Notes under the pieces: model-generated
Database searches by the model: none
What the model saw: only the letters and a program-made list of their open reading frames with translations
Told to the model about the DNA's origin: nothing
DNA from: Cesiribacter sp. SM1
Lineage (GTDB): Bacteria; Bacteroidota; Bacteroidia; Cytophagales; Cyclobacteriaceae
Assembly (NCBI RefSeq): GCF_020178975.1
Contig: NZ_JAHXBU010000005.1
Location: forward strand, 1 to 64,000
DNA length: 64,000 nucleotides
Direction of reading: 5' to 3'
Program-made: the position numbers and the translations under genes
Part shown: positions 9,091 to 18,986 of the stretch, one piece after another
Numbering within the stretch: position 1 is the first letter of the stretch
Layout of the letters: every line of letters starts with the position of its first letter

Positions 9091-9202
9091 TCAGACACAC
9101 ATACAGCACAGGAACAACAGTTAGCACAAAAAACAGGAACAGACTAAAACACTATCAAAAAACACTTTCACAAACATTCTCATCTCTAAAAATCAAACAA
9201 CC

Positions 9203-9781
9203 ATGAAAAAATTACTCTCATTAGCCCTTATTTTCTGCCTGTTGGCATCAGTATCAGTATCCTGCAAAGAAGAGGAGGAAGATACACCGGCGCCCGCAGA
9301 AACCTCCAACGGCTCTGGAACTGTTGTATATAACGGCAAAACCTTCCAGGCCAAAACCGGGGTCTATGAAGATAAAGGCGCCACCTCGCTAGGCGATGGA
9401 GATCATTCGCACTACAACTATGCTTTTAATATTACGGATGCCAGTCCGTCCACGCTTACCCGAATGACATTCAATCTATACCTGGAAATGTTTTCGGCAG
9501 GTACTTCCGGATTCAGAACAGGTACTTTTGAATGGTTTCATCCTTTTGAGTTTGAACAGGAAGAAGTACAAAACACCAACAGTTTCTGGGGTGACCTGTA
9601 TGTTGACGGCAACAATGATGGCGTGCTGGGCATGGGTGATGATATGCATGAGATCTGGGGTGGGCAGGTAACAGTATCGGGCTCCGGAACTGATTACACC
9701 ATCAGCTATAACTTAACCCTGGAAGATGGCAAAACCATCACCGGGAGCTTTACAGGCAAATTCATCAAAGCAGAAGACTAG
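9203..9781 (+). CDS. Lipoprotein of unknown function
   Basis: 192 residues. The N-terminus LLSLALIFCLLASVSVSCKEEEED has a lipobox (SVSC) with an acidic tract after the Cys, which in Bacteroidota often favours surface export. The body is beta-rich (GSGTVVYNGKTFQAKTGVYE, TRMTFNLYLEMFSAGT) and ends GKTITGSFTGKFIKAED, resembling small calycin/beta-sandwich lipoproteins. It carries an Asp-rich loop (DGNNDGVLGMGDD) that could bind calcium. A terminator follows. The 112-base AT-rich gap before it may hold its own promoter, though none is clear. Confidence 0.85.
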   Translation: MKKLLSLALIFCLLASVSVSCKEEEEDTPAPAETSNGSGTVVYNGKTFQAKTGVYEDKGATSLGDGDHSHYNYAFNITDASPSTLTRMTFNLYLEMFSAGTSGFRTGTFEWFHPFEFEQEEVQNTNSFWGDLYVDGNNDGVLGMGDDMHEIWGGQVTVSGSGTDYTISYNLTLEDGKTITGSFTGKFIKAED

Positions 9782-9830
9782 CTGTTAACTGTTGATGTAC
9801 GCCCAGTATTGCATAGTATTGAAAGCAGCC

Positions 9831-9859
9831 AGAAGCCCCGCCACAGGGCTTCTGTTTTT
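9831..9859 (+). terminator. Intrinsic terminator after the lipoprotein gene
   Basis: AGAAGCCC at 9831-9838 pairs with GGGCTTCT at 9846-9853, followed by GTTTTTA. Confidence 0.8.
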
Positions 9860-9892
9860 ATATATCAAAGGCCAGAGTTGGTTAGTTTTGTT

Positions 9893-9900
9893 TGTGCTCC
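9893..9900 (+). promoter_or_regulatory. Candidate -7 element upstream of the bestrophin-like gene
   Basis: TAGTTTTG matches TAnnTTTG. It would leave a leader of about 170 bases, so it is only a candidate; no good -33 TTG is seen at the usual spacing. Confidence 0.35.
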
Positions 9901-10075
9901 TCTGATTTATTGCATTACAGCAGGCAGTATTCAAAAACAGAAGCCCTGGCATTGACTGCTTCAGGCTTGCAGGGAGGCCTAAAAACATTCTTTTAGCAGC
10001 CGGAGTTAATCCTGGTAGTAGCAATTAGTGTCATTTGTAGCCTGTTAGTTTCTGCCAGGCTGTACTTATTAAAGA

Positions 10076-10984
10076 ATGTTAGTAGATAAGAGAATCCCCT
10101 TCCGGTATATTTTCAGTAAAGTAAAGCTCGATCTGTTCAGGGTACTGTTATTCTCTGTCTTATTCCATATTCTCAAATATTCCGTTGCCGAGCATCTGCC
10201 GGAGGTGCCATTTCAGCTCCCCACCATCCTGGGTACCTCTATCTCGCTTCTGCTGGCTTTTAATGTTAACCAGTCGTACGACCGCTGGTGGGAGGCCAGG
10301 AAAGTATGGGGCGCCATTGTAAATGATTCGCGAACCCTGGTGGTACAGCTAAAGCAATTTGTGGATAGCAGCACCTATCCCGATGGCTCTTCGGTTGTTA
10401 AAAAGATGGCTCATCGGCAAATAGCCTGGTGCTACTGCCTGGGGCAGTCACTCAGAAAGTTAACCCCTCTTTTGCCTGAGCAGGAGCCACTGCTAAGCAG
10501 CCAGGATCTGGATTTCGTGAACAGGAACAACAATAAGCCTTATGCCCTGATGATGCTGCACGGACAGGACTTGAAGAATCTCTATCAGGCAAAGGCCATC
10601 AATTCTTTTCAGCAGGTGCAGCTCGACAGCACCATTATGCGCCTGGTAGATTCCATGGGAAAGGCCGAACGTATCAACAGCACCGTGTTTCCGGTTACTT
10701 ACCGTATTTTCATCCATTTCTTTATTTACCTGTTCCTGGTGATTTTATCACTTGCCTTGGTAGAAACCATTGGCATTTACGAGATACCGGTGCTGATCCT
10801 GATTGCCTCTACTTTTTTCCTGATAGAGAAAACAGCCAGGCATATGCAGGACCCCTTCAGGAATAAACCCACCGATACGGCAGTAACTGCCATTGCCAGA
10901 ACCATTGAAATAAACATCAAGCAGGTACTGCAGGAGCAGGATGTACCCGCACCACAGCCGCAGGAGAAATTCTACCTGATGTAG
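10076..10984 (+). CDS. Bestrophin-family (UPF0187/YneE-like) membrane channel
   Basis: 302 residues. The start ATG at 10076 gives MLVDKRIPFRYIF. Family signatures are present: a first membrane segment (LFRVLLFSVLFHIL), the segment LGTSISLLLAFNVNQSYDRWWEARKVWGAIVNDSR, which is diagnostic of bacterial bestrophins, and a C-terminal pair of membrane helices (ALVETIGIYEIPVLILIASTFFLIE). It ends with DPFRNKPTDTAVTAIARTIE, matching the family's conserved end. Bacterial homologues form pentameric ion channels in the inner membrane; ion selectivity cannot be told here. It stands alone between terminators. Confidence 0.9.
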   Translation: MLVDKRIPFRYIFSKVKLDLFRVLLFSVLFHILKYSVAEHLPEVPFQLPTILGTSISLLLAFNVNQSYDRWWEARKVWGAIVNDSRTLVVQLKQFVDSSTYPDGSSVVKKMAHRQIAWCYCLGQSLRKLTPLLPEQEPLLSSQDLDFVNRNNNKPYALMMLHGQDLKNLYQAKAINSFQQVQLDSTIMRLVDSMGKAERINSTVFPVTYRIFIHFFIYLFLVILSLALVETIGIYEIPVLILIASTFFLIEKTARHMQDPFRNKPTDTAVTAIARTIEINIKQVLQEQDVPAPQPQEKFYLM

Positions 10985-10990
10985 CTAAAA

Positions 10991-11026
10991 AAGACCTGTC
11001 TGGTTTTTGAAAACCTGACAGGTCTT
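10991..11026 (+). terminator. Hairpin after the bestrophin-like gene
   Basis: AAGACCTGTC at 10991-11000 pairs with GACAGGTCTT at 11017-11026; loop of 16 bases. It is preceded by an A run rather than followed by T on the plus strand, so it may act in both directions. Confidence 0.6.
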
Positions 11027-11072
11027 AGCTTACTGCTATGGTGTATGCTTACAGATACAGCCTAGCTAAAAG

Positions 11073-11104
11073 AAGAAGCCCTGGTACTTCTGCCAGGGCT
11101 TCTT
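11073..11104 (-). terminator. Terminator of the GH16 gene (convergent region)
   Basis: AAGAAGCCCTGG pairs with CCAGGGCTTCTT around an 8-base loop. Read on the minus strand it runs into TTTTAG, so it serves the large gene ending at 11159. Confidence 0.75.
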
Positions 11105-11158
11105 GATGGACCGCCGGGGAGCCGGAGAATCCGGTTTTAATCATGAGCTAAGGCCGGC

Positions 11159-14100
11159 TTAGTGTTGTATTACCAAACGAACCGTGGTAACCTCCGTCTC
11201 TGTTGCCAGCCTGATGATGTAGACTCCTTTTGCTAAACCGGCAGCAGAGAAGGCATAGGTGTGCTCACCCTCCTGCAATGCTGTTCCGCTGGCAATGGTT
11301 TTTACCAGCACACCACGTACATCATGAATGGCAAGCCTGTACTCTGCTCCCTGTGCCAGCTGCAGTTTAATATGCGCTTCTCCACCGGCAGGATTTGGAT
11401 ACACCGCCAGGGCAGTTTCTGCAAGGCCTGTTACCCGAGCATTAGCGGATCCTGCATCGCTGCAGCTACCAAGAGCATCGCCATGGGCCAGGTGGTCCTG
11501 CACAGATTTTTTATCGATTGGCACTGTTTGCCCTTTGTGACACAGCATGATGAGCTGGCCTTTATTACCGCTTCTTACATCTACCACCCTGATGGTTTCT
11601 GAAGCACTGGCGGTGCAGTCGTCTGCATTTTTAGCTGTTACAGTAAAGGTATAAGTGCCGGCAGCAGCAGGTTTGAACACCATGCTTCTTTTAGTGCTTA
11701 AGGTTTCGCCTGCCAGTGTCCAGGTATAGGTAGCTGCAGTAGTGTTGCTTGCAGCCAGGGTAACACTGTTTGGTCCATAGCCCAGGTAAATGGTGTTGGC
11801 ATCACCGCCAGTGTATACAGCTGATGAAGGGCTTACTGTAACAAGTGGCGCCTCCATTGGCTGGCGTAGGCTGCCATCACAGTTCCGATCAATACCATCG
11901 CACAGGTCTGCTGCATCCGGATTGACAGAAGCATCGGTATCGTTGCAGTCGCCGGCTCTGCTCACATAATCCGCGGGCGCTTCGCAGGCTGTTACCGTTA
12001 GGGAGGCATCGCCCCATCCGTCTCCATCGGCATCAGCATAGAAGATGCTGGCACAAACCACGCTGATTTCTACGGCTTCGGAAGTAGTCGTGAGCCCTTC
12101 GTTATCGTAGGCGATGGCAGTTAAGCTGTAAGTGCCGTCATCAACATTGCTCCAGCTAAAGCTGTAGGGGCTGCTTTCTACTGTTTCAAGCAGCTCACCA
12201 CCCTTGTAGAACTCAACCTTGCTGATGCTGCCATCGCTGTCTTCAGCACTTGCTTCTACCAGTATAGTGGCTGGTGCATCGAAACTAGCGTTGGCAAGGG
12301 GCGAGGTGATGCTTACAGCTGGTGCAGCATTTTCCGATTCTCCGCAGACAGTACCTGCCACATACGTACCAGGGGTATCCCTGCTATTTCGTTCAGGTCC
12401 GTTTTCACTGATCCGGTAGGTGAAGTAGAGGCTTAGTTCTGTGCCATCTGCCGGCGCAGGGATGGAGTATACAAAGTCAGTACCGGATGCATTCATCACG
12501 TAGCCCGGGTAATCTCCAGCCTGCGAAGAGGGCTTAACATAAAGCAGAACAAAGTTACTGCCGGCAATAGGGGCAAGCGGGTGGAAGGTGATGTTTACCA
12601 TACCATTGGCTGTGTTTGCAGAGAAAGCAAAATCGCCATTGGCTGCGGTGCCGCAGATTCCGCCAGGCCCGCTGCTGCTGTCCTCTACTGTTACAGAAAC
12701 TTCTGTGGAGCTGGTGCTTAACCCTTCTGCATCATAAGCCTTTGCAGTAAATGTATAAGCATCTGCCGCTACATTTTCCCATACAAAGCTGTAAGGGCTG
12801 CTGGTAACAGTGGCCAGTAAGGTACTGCCCTCGTAGAACTCTACCCTGCTGATAGCTCCTTCTGCATCGGCCGCTTCTGCCGTTAGGGTAATGGCGGCAG
12901 GTGCTGTGTATACGGCTCCAGCTGCAGGCGCAGTAAGGCTTACGGTTGGTGCCGTATTGCCTCCGCCTCCATCTCCGCAGGAGGTACCTACAGTATAGCT
13001 GTGGGGGTGAGCAAAGCTGTTTCTTTCGCCACCTCCTTCGCCTACCTGGTAGGTAAAGTAAATACTAAGCTCGGTACCGGCAGGAAAAGGCCTGCTAAGG
13101 GTAAAATCACCCTCGCTGTTTTTCGTCATCAGCATACCATCGTAGCCACCAATTGCTCCCTGGCGGGTGTGGAGGATCACCAGACTGCCCCCTGCCACTT
13201 CGCCCAGGGGGTGGAAGGTAAAGTTAACGTTCTCGCCATCTGTTACTATGCTGTAGCTGTAGTCGCCATTCTGGGCGGTGCCGCAGTAGGCATCTGGCTC
13301 ACTGCCGTACACCTCCAGCTCAAAGATGGAGTAGCCGTAAGGGATGGCACGCTGAGTGCCATAGATGCGCACATGGCGCCCTGTAGCTGCCAGCTGGCGG
13401 TGGTCATTCTCCAGCTCCGTATTTCCACTGATGGTTTTTACCGTTGTCCAGCTGTTGCCATCTTCAGAAACCTGTAGCTCGTAATGGGTGGCATAGGCTG
13501 GCTCCCAGCTTATCTTCACCTGGCTAATGTTATAGGTAGCCCCTAAATCTACGGCCAGCCACTGCGGGTCGCTAAATTCACTTGACCAGCGGGTGCCCAG
13601 GTCACCATCTACCGCAGCACTGCCGGGTGTGCCCGGATTTTCTACTGACGATACAGTTACAGGTTTGTTCAGGGCCAGGTTAGGACCAGTGGCAGTTGGC
13701 TCCTCTACAGTAATGCTTACCGGTGCCGCAGTAGCCTCCAGGCCTCCGGCATCAGTTGCTTTGGCTGTAAGTGTATAGGTGCCTGCGGCCACATCATTCC
13801 AGCTAAAGCTGAAGGGGGCCTCTGTGTCGGTGCCCAGCAATTCATTATCCTTATAAAAATCAACCTTGCTTACAACGCCTTCCACATCTGTAGCATTTGC
13901 GGCAATAGTAATGCTGGCAGGTGCAGTAAAGCCTGCATTATTTGCCGGAGCACTGATGCTAACAGTAGGAGGTGTGTTACCGGCAGCTTCGCTGCTTAAG
14001 TAAATGTTATCCAGGTAAAAGTCTGTAGCCGCAGCAGGTGCATCGCCGGAGAACATAAACACCTGGCTGGTGCTGCTGAGGTCTTTATTGGTAAAGGCAG

Positions 14101-16444
14101 CCAATGGTATGGTAACTTCATGCCATTGGCCGTCGCGTACCAGCCCCCACTGGTTTTGTCCGGGTACAAAGTTTACCCAGCTTTCGCCGGCAGCCGTAAC
14201 CATGCCTACCTTAAAGTTGGTGGTGGCGGTGGTTTTTATATGGAATTTAAGGGTGCCACTGGCAAAGTGCTGCAGGTTGCGGGTATCATGGGCAATGCCC
14301 ATGCCCCACCAGGCTGCGCCTACGGTAAAGGCCAGTACATTACTGCCTTCGTAGGGAGAGGCACCTGCAACAGGGGCCATGTTGTTCCAGATGTAAAGAT
14401 TGGCATCGCCACCAAGCGTAAGCTTTTGTGTAACCTCTGGCCTGTCGGTAAAAATACCATAAGCATCTGCAACAATGCTGTTGTCAAGCACTGTAATGGC
14501 AACCGCTTCGGAGGTTGAGGATAGATTGCCGTTATCGTACACTTTGGCAGTAATAGTATACTCTCCAGGTGTTGATACGGCCCAGTTATAGCTGTAGGGG
14601 CTGGTGTAGTCGGTGCTTAGCAAAGTGGTGCCGTTGTAGAATTCCACCTTATACACCGAGCCGTCTGCATCGGCAGCATCGGCGGTAATGGCAATGGTGG
14701 CCGGTTTTATGTAAGAGGCCCCTTCTTCAGGAGCGCTGATGCTTACCGTGGGTGCCTGGTTGTTAGCTGCTGCCACAAACACCCGTACCTGGCTGGAGGT
14801 GCCTACACCACCTTCGTTGTCTGTAGCCTTGGCCAGGAGTGTATGTACGCCCGCAGGAGCATTGCTCCATGTAAAGCTATAGGGGCTTGCATCTGCAGTT
14901 CCCAGCAGTACATTGCCATTGTAGAAATCAACTTTACTTACGGTGCCATTTGGATCACTGGCCGTGGCATTGATCATTATGTTATCGCCTGTGTTAAAAG
15001 CGGCATCGTTTGCAGGCGAATCTATGCTGACAACAGGGGCAGGGTTGGCAGCCACGCCTCCGCTATAGTAAATATTGTCGAAGTAGAAATCTGTTGTAGC
15101 AGCAGGGGCATCGCCTGCGAACATAAACAGCTGGTTCATAGAGCCCAGGTCTATGTGCATGCCCATGCCGGGGTTGTTGAATGCGCTTAGCGGAATACTC
15201 ACCTGGTGCCACTGCCCATCGCGCTGCAGCCCGTAGGCTTCCACACCTGCAGGAAAATCTACCCAGCTTTCGCCGTGTCCGCTGGCTACGCCTACTTTAA
15301 ACTGACCGGTGTAGGTGGTTTTGAACTGGAAATTCAGATGGCCATCGGCAAAATTCTGCAGGTTCTTGATCTGGTTGCTCACACCCAGCCCAAACCAGTT
15401 ACCGCCATTTGCCCGCAGGGCCAGCACTTCGTTACCTTCAAAAGGCTCGGCCCCGGCAATGGCATTCAGGTTGTTCCAGATGTAAAGTTCAGCATCCTCA
15501 CCATAAGTGAGCTGATCATTGAGCACCGGACTTTCGCTGTAAATACCATAGTTGCCGGCCAGGGCATTTTCTTTACCTAAATATAGCTCATCGCCAGGGT
15601 TCTGGTACAGCTTTATGTAATCTACATACATTTTGGCCGGCATTGGGGCTGTTATGCCTGCTGCATCCATAATGCCGGTGTAGGTACCACCCACAGCCAG
15701 GTTCAGCAAAATGTAGTGCTGCTGGTGGAACTCCTCCAGATCGGCAGCAGAGGCTCCCCTGATGTCGATGGCATAAAATTCATGATCATCTACAAACACC
15801 CTGATATACTCACTGTCCCAGGTCATTTTGTAGAGATGGTAGCCATCATTCATATCTGCCGGGTTATCGTAGTGGGTTCCGTAGGAGGCATGGCTGCCGT
15901 TGTTCTCCCAGTGTGTGGCAGCACCTACGCGCCGGTTGGTTACATTATTGGCAATAGCGGCAGCATTGCCCATTTCCATGATATCTATTTCGCCGCTGGC
16001 AGGCCAGGCGCCGGTGGTGCCCAGCATCCAGAAGGCAGGCCAGAGGCCGTTTTCCAGGTCGGGTACCTTAATTCTGGCCTCCAGGGTGCCGTATTTAAAG
16101 TGTACCCTGCCAACGGTTTTCAGGCGGGCAGAGGTAAAAGGTTTCCCCTGAAAGTTTTCCCGCAGGGCCTCAATCACCAGGCTGCCCCCTTCAATCCTGG
16201 CATTTTCGGGGCGGCTGGTGTAGTACTGCAGCTCCTGGTTACCCCAGCCGCAGATGCCCCGCTCACATCCGTCGCCAAAATCGAAGGTCCAGGTTTCGGG
16301 GCTGATGGTGCTGCCATCAAAATTTTCCTCCCAGACCAGGGTTTGGGCACTTAGCGGAACAGCAGCATAAAAAGCCAGCAGCAGTAGCAATGCCAGCCTT
16401 TTACTCCATGCATGATAAGATGTACACTGATAAAAGTTGATCAT
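11159..16444 (-). CDS. Giant modular GH16 beta-glucanase (laminarinase-type), T9SS type A secreted
   Basis: 1761 residues; signal peptide to about residue 34. Residues ~35-285 are a GH16 catalytic domain with the motif GEIDIMEMG at 151-159, giving Glu152 as nucleophile and Glu157 as acid/base. The remainder is a mosaic: two copies of a beta-sandwich module (~300-465 and ~660-820, both containing LYIWNNxxxxAGAxPxEG), five Big_7-like Ig domains (VSKVDFYxGxxLLGT), an F5/8 type C domain (~920-1055) and two CGTAxNGDxxxS modules that resemble CBM56. A MopE-like metal-binding stretch (DADGDGWGD, GDCNDTD, CDGIDRNCDG), a PKD-like domain and a C-terminal T9SS type A sorting domain (VYPNPAGGEAHIKL) complete it. 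Likely role: extracellular attack on beta-1,3-glucans such as laminarin. Substrate is inferred from the family. It stands alone, without a SusC/SusD pair. Confidence 0.93.
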   Translation of the reverse strand: MINFYQCTSYHAWSKRLALLLLLAFYAAVPLSAQTLVWEENFDGSTISPETWTFDFGDGCERGICGWGNQELQYYTSRPENARIEGGSLVIEALRENFQGKPFTSARLKTVGRVHFKYGTLEARIKVPDLENGLWPAFWMLGTTGAWPASGEIDIMEMGNAAAIANNVTNRRVGAATHWENNGSHASYGTHYDNPADMNDGYHLYKMTWDSEYIRVFVDDHEFYAIDIRGASAADLEEFHQQHYILLNLAVGGTYTGIMDAAGITAPMPAKMYVDYIKLYQNPGDELYLGKENALAGNYGIYSESPVLNDQLTYGEDAELYIWNNLNAIAGAEPFEGNEVLALRANGGNWFGLGVSNQIKNLQNFADGHLNFQFKTTYTGQFKVGVASGHGESWVDFPAGVEAYGLQRDGQWHQVSIPLSAFNNPGMGMHIDLGSMNQLFMFAGDAPAATTDFYFDNIYYSGGVAANPAPVVSIDSPANDAAFNTGDNIMINATASDPNGTVSKVDFYNGNVLLGTADASPYSFTWSNAPAGVHTLLAKATDNEGGVGTSSQVRVFVAAANNQAPTVSISAPEEGASYIKPATIAITADAADADGSVYKVEFYNGTTLLSTDYTSPYSYNWAVSTPGEYTITAKVYDNGNLSSTSEAVAITVLDNSIVADAYGIFTDRPEVTQKLTLGGDANLYIWNNMAPVAGASPYEGSNVLAFTVGAAWWGMGIAHDTRNLQHFASGTLKFHIKTTATTNFKVGMVTAAGESWVNFVPGQNQWGLVRDGQWHEVTIPLAAFTNKDLSSTSQVFMFSGDAPAAATDFYLDNIYLSSEAAGNTPPTVSISAPANNAGFTAPASITIAANATDVEGVVSKVDFYKDNELLGTDTEAPFSFSWNDVAAGTYTLTAKATDAGGLEATAAPVSITVEEPTATGPNLALNKPVTVSSVENPGTPGSAAVDGDLGTRWSSEFSDPQWLAVDLGATYNISQVKISWEPAYATHYELQVSEDGNSWTTVKTISGNTELENDHRQLAATGRHVRIYGTQRAIPYGYSIFELEVYGSEPDAYCGTAQNGDYSYSIVTDGENVNFTFHPLGEVAGGSLVILHTRQGAIGGYDGMLMTKNSEGDFTLSRPFPAGTELSIYFTYQVGEGGGERNSFAHPHSYTVGTSCGDGGGGNTAPTVSLTAPAAGAVYTAPAAITLTAEAADAEGAISRVEFYEGSTLLATVTSSPYSFVWENVAADAYTFTAKAYDAEGLSTSSTEVSVTVEDSSSGPGGICGTAANGDFAFSANTANGMVNITFHPLAPIAGSNFVLLYVKPSSQAGDYPGYVMNASGTDFVYSIPAPADGTELSLYFTYRISENGPERNSRDTPGTYVAGTVCGESENAAPAVSITSPLANASFDAPATILVEASAEDSDGSISKVEFYKGGELLETVESSPYSFSWSNVDDGTYSLTAIAYDNEGLTTTSEAVEISVVCASIFYADADGDGWGDASLTVTACEAPADYVSRAGDCNDTDASVNPDAADLCDGIDRNCDGSLRQPMEAPLVTVSPSSAVYTGGDANTIYLGYGPNSVTLAASNTTAATYTWTLAGETLSTKRSMVFKPAAAGTYTFTVTAKNADDCTASASETIRVVDVRSGNKGQLIMLCHKGQTVPIDKKSVQDHLAHGDALGSCSDAGSANARVTGLAETALAVYPNPAGGEAHIKLQLAQGAEYRLAIHDVRGVLVKTIASGTALQEGEHTYAFSAAGLAKGVYIIRLATETEVTTVRLVIQH

Positions 16445-16797
16445 ACCTTATTGTATAAGTTAAAAATTGGTGTTTCTGCTCAGTAGCTCACCCATCAGAA
16501 AAGCAATACTGCATTTTCACTTGCCTGCATCAGCAGTAAGGAGCATTGTAAAAAATGGCGGCGGGGGTATGAGTGCTTTTAGCTAATTTAGCTACCTCTT
16601 TCTTCAGGAGTAGAAATAAAAATCCCCTTTGCCAGCCTGTTCAAACGTTAGCATCAAATAGCTGCGGATTTATGGCTAATCCAATTAAAGGGGTACATCA
16701 ATACTACATCAGGCAAAGGATTGCACTACAACAATACTACTACAGAAGGCTAAAAATGAAGATTTCAGGCCAGACAGGTTTGCAGCAAGGCTACTGC
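16445..16797. other. Intergenic region upstream of the GH16 gene
   Basis: No gene supported. It contains TAGCTAATTTAGCTA near 16580, a near-palindrome that could be a regulator site, but no clear TAnnTTTG on the minus strand for the GH16 gene. Confidence 0.4.
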
Positions 16798-17136
16798 CTA
16801 AGATTTACGGCTAATTCTGATAAAGCCCTTGTCGTACACTCTTTTGCCGGTGCGGGGATCGGTCTGGTACCAGAGGTCCATGCTATAGGAAGGGGTGGTG
16901 TAGGAGGTAGCAAATTCTTCGGCGCCGTCTATGGTTTTATAGTCGGTGAGCATTTCGTAGCCCCGGGAGCGGGCCTCGCGCTGAGCTGCCTCATCGTCAT
17001 CGTAGCGTTGGAGGCATTCGCTGTACACCTGGTGGTACTCATCAGTAATGGCCTCATACAGGCGCTGCAGCTGCGAAGAACCAAAGTCCATGTAGCCCTC
17101 TTCCGGGTCTTTTGTCCACTTGCCTTGTAATTCCAT
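16798..17136 (-). CDS. Small charged cytoplasmic protein of unknown function
   Basis: 112 residues from ATG 17136 (MELQGKWTKDPEEGYMDFG). An in-frame start 60 bases upstream would add a poorly protein-like segment. Rich in Asp, Glu, Arg and Tyr (YDDDEAAQREARSRGYEML), no signal peptide or membrane segment, ends FIRISRKS. No family recognised. Lies alone between the GH16 gene and the divergent phosphoesterase. Confidence 0.7.
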   Translation of the reverse strand: MELQGKWTKDPEEGYMDFGSSQLQRLYEAITDEYHQVYSECLQRYDDDEAAQREARSRGYEMLTDYKTIDGAEEFATSYTTPSYSMDLWYQTDPRTGKRVYDKGFIRISRKS

Positions 17137-17358
17137 AAATATCGCTGTTTCTGCTGCTACTGATAAAGCTTTAAGAAAAGCTGCAAGATGGTACAAAGCA
17201 AATTTTTATCAAAGCCGCCATGCAGAAGACTCCGCATCCCGGCTGCTGTTTTGGGCACCCGCCAGCCGAAGAACACGCTGTACAAAAATTTTTATATCCA
17301 ATTTCCGATTGCTCCGTTAGCTACTTATGTTGTAACGGCAAATCTGTGCTGAAAAGGG

Positions 17359-17366
17359 TAGGTTTG
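17359..17366 (+). promoter_or_regulatory. -7 element of the phosphoesterase gene
   Basis: TAGGTTTG matches TAnnTTTG and lies 30 bases before the ATG at 17397, giving a short leader. A TTG lies about 26 bases upstream, longer than usual. Confidence 0.5.
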
Positions 17367-17396
17367 TTATAATACAGTCCATGACTTTAATTTAAA

Positions 17397-18662
17397 ATGC
17401 TGCGCTTTATCTCTATACTTGGGGTAGTATTCCTCTTGCTGAACTGGTACGTGTTTCAGGGTATCAAAAAGCTTACAGCAGGCTGGCGGTCACAGCAGCT
17501 GCGAAAAGCTGTTCTCTGGGCTTACTGGATATTTATTGTACTGTTCATTGCAGGTTTTGCCTGGTCTGTCTACGTGCGTTTTTCAGAAGATACGGCAACC
17601 AGTCTGGTGCAGTGGTTTATCAATGCTTTCCTTACCCTCTTTGTAACCCAGCTGGTGTTTGCGCTGGTGCTGCTGGCAGAAGATATTTACCGCCTGCTAA
17701 CAGCGGCTTTTCGCTTTTTCAGGCGCTCATCAGCCAGTAAAGAGGCGCATCAGGAGCCGCTGATGCCCGGGCGCAGAAAATTTGTAAGCCAGCTGGCGCT
17801 GGTACTGGCAGGCATACCCTTTGCCTCTTTTCTGTATGGCACTACCCGTGGCAAATACAACTATACCCTGCACCGTCAGGTCGTATATTTTGATGATCTG
17901 CCCCCGGCTTTCGATGGTTTTACCATTACCCAGCTTTCCGATGTGCACTCCGGAAGTTTTGATGATCCGGAAGCTGTTCAGCGTGGTATTGCGCTGGCGA
18001 AGGCACAAAATTCTGATCTCTTTGTGTTTACCGGCGACCTGGTAAATGACGAGGCGCCGGAGATTGTACCCTACAAAGAACATTTTAGCCAGATAAAGGC
18101 GCCTTTTGGACAATACTCTATCCTTGGCAATCATGATTACGGCATGTACCACGAATGGCCCAGCGAGGCTGCCCAAGAAGCTAACCTGGAGCGGCTCAAG
18201 CAGCATCATGCCGAGATGGGCTATCGCCTGTTACTCGACGAGCACGTGATGATTGAAAAGGGAGGAGAGAAGCTGGCATTGCTGGGCGTGGAGAACTGGG
18301 GCAGGGGCTTTATCGAAAAGGGCGACCTGGACAAAGCACTTGCAGGTGTAGACCCCAATGCTTTTAAAATTCTGCTTTCGCACGATCCCTCTCACTGGAC
18401 TGAAGTAGTAAAAGACCACCCCACCCACGTACACCTTACCCTCTCCGGCCACACCCATGGTATGCAGTTTGGGGTGGAGACGCCCCTGGTAAAGTGGAGC
18501 CCGGTGCAGTACCGCTACAAATACTGGGCAGGCCTGGCAGAGGCTGGTAAACAATTTTTGTATGTAAATCGCGGCTTTGGCTTTATCGGCTTCTCGGGCA
18601 GGGTGGGCATCTGGCCCGAAGTAACCGTGCTGGAGTTAAGGAGGGGCAGAGGAAATGCTTGA
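17397..18662 (+). CDS. Membrane-anchored calcineurin-like metallophosphoesterase
   Basis: 421 residues. The N-terminal ~150 residues hold several hydrophobic helices (FISILGVVFLLLNWYVF, WAYWIFIVLFIAGFAWSVYV, LVFALVLLAEDIYRLL, FVSQLALVLAGIPFASFLY), so the enzyme is anchored to the inner membrane. The catalytic domain (~170-415) has the full metallophosphoesterase set: SDVHSG, TGDLVND, GNHDYG, SHDP and SGHTHGMQFG. This arrangement matches the YkuE/YaeI-like group, some of which act on lipid phosphates such as UDP-diacylglucosamine; the substrate here is not determinable. Stand-alone gene with its own -7 element. Confidence 0.9.
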   Translation: MLRFISILGVVFLLLNWYVFQGIKKLTAGWRSQQLRKAVLWAYWIFIVLFIAGFAWSVYVRFSEDTATSLVQWFINAFLTLFVTQLVFALVLLAEDIYRLLTAAFRFFRRSSASKEAHQEPLMPGRRKFVSQLALVLAGIPFASFLYGTTRGKYNYTLHRQVVYFDDLPPAFDGFTITQLSDVHSGSFDDPEAVQRGIALAKAQNSDLFVFTGDLVNDEAPEIVPYKEHFSQIKAPFGQYSILGNHDYGMYHEWPSEAAQEANLERLKQHHAEMGYRLLLDEHVMIEKGGEKLALLGVENWGRGFIEKGDLDKALAGVDPNAFKILLSHDPSHWTEVVKDHPTHVHLTLSGHTHGMQFGVETPLVKWSPVQYRYKYWAGLAEAGKQFLYVNRGFGFIGFSGRVGIWPEVTVLELRRGRGNA

Positions 18663-18850
18663 TGGTTACCTCCATTGGTGACTGAACGGCCAGTGGTTTA
18701 TTTAGCCCGACCTGCCACTTGTATATAAAAATACATACCAATACATACCTGGAATAAGCCAGTGCTATTATAGCTGACGATGAATAAGCTTTCAATCACA
18801 ACGAATTAGTAAGTAGGCTTTCCATTCTCATCATCTTTTGTTAGTTTATA

Positions 18851-18876
18851 GAGCCAGCTACAGGGCTCTTATTTTT
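18851..18876 (+). terminator. Intrinsic terminator downstream of the phosphoesterase
   Basis: GAGCC at 18851 pairs with GGCTC ending at 18868, followed by TTATTTTT. The rest of 18663-18986 holds nothing gene-like. Confidence 0.6.
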
Positions 18877-18986
18877 AAGCTTTTGTACCGCCTTATGCCC
18901 AAAGAGGCTTCAGTTTTTTATTATTCCTGAATCTTTAGCACAGGCCCGCCTGGGCTAGTTTAAGGAATCCTAATCAGCATTCATCT

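Noticed and set aside
16573-17130. 185-codon plus-strand frame over the small minus-strand gene
   Set aside because: It is the mirror of the minus-strand gene at 16798-17136, whose composition is far more protein-like.
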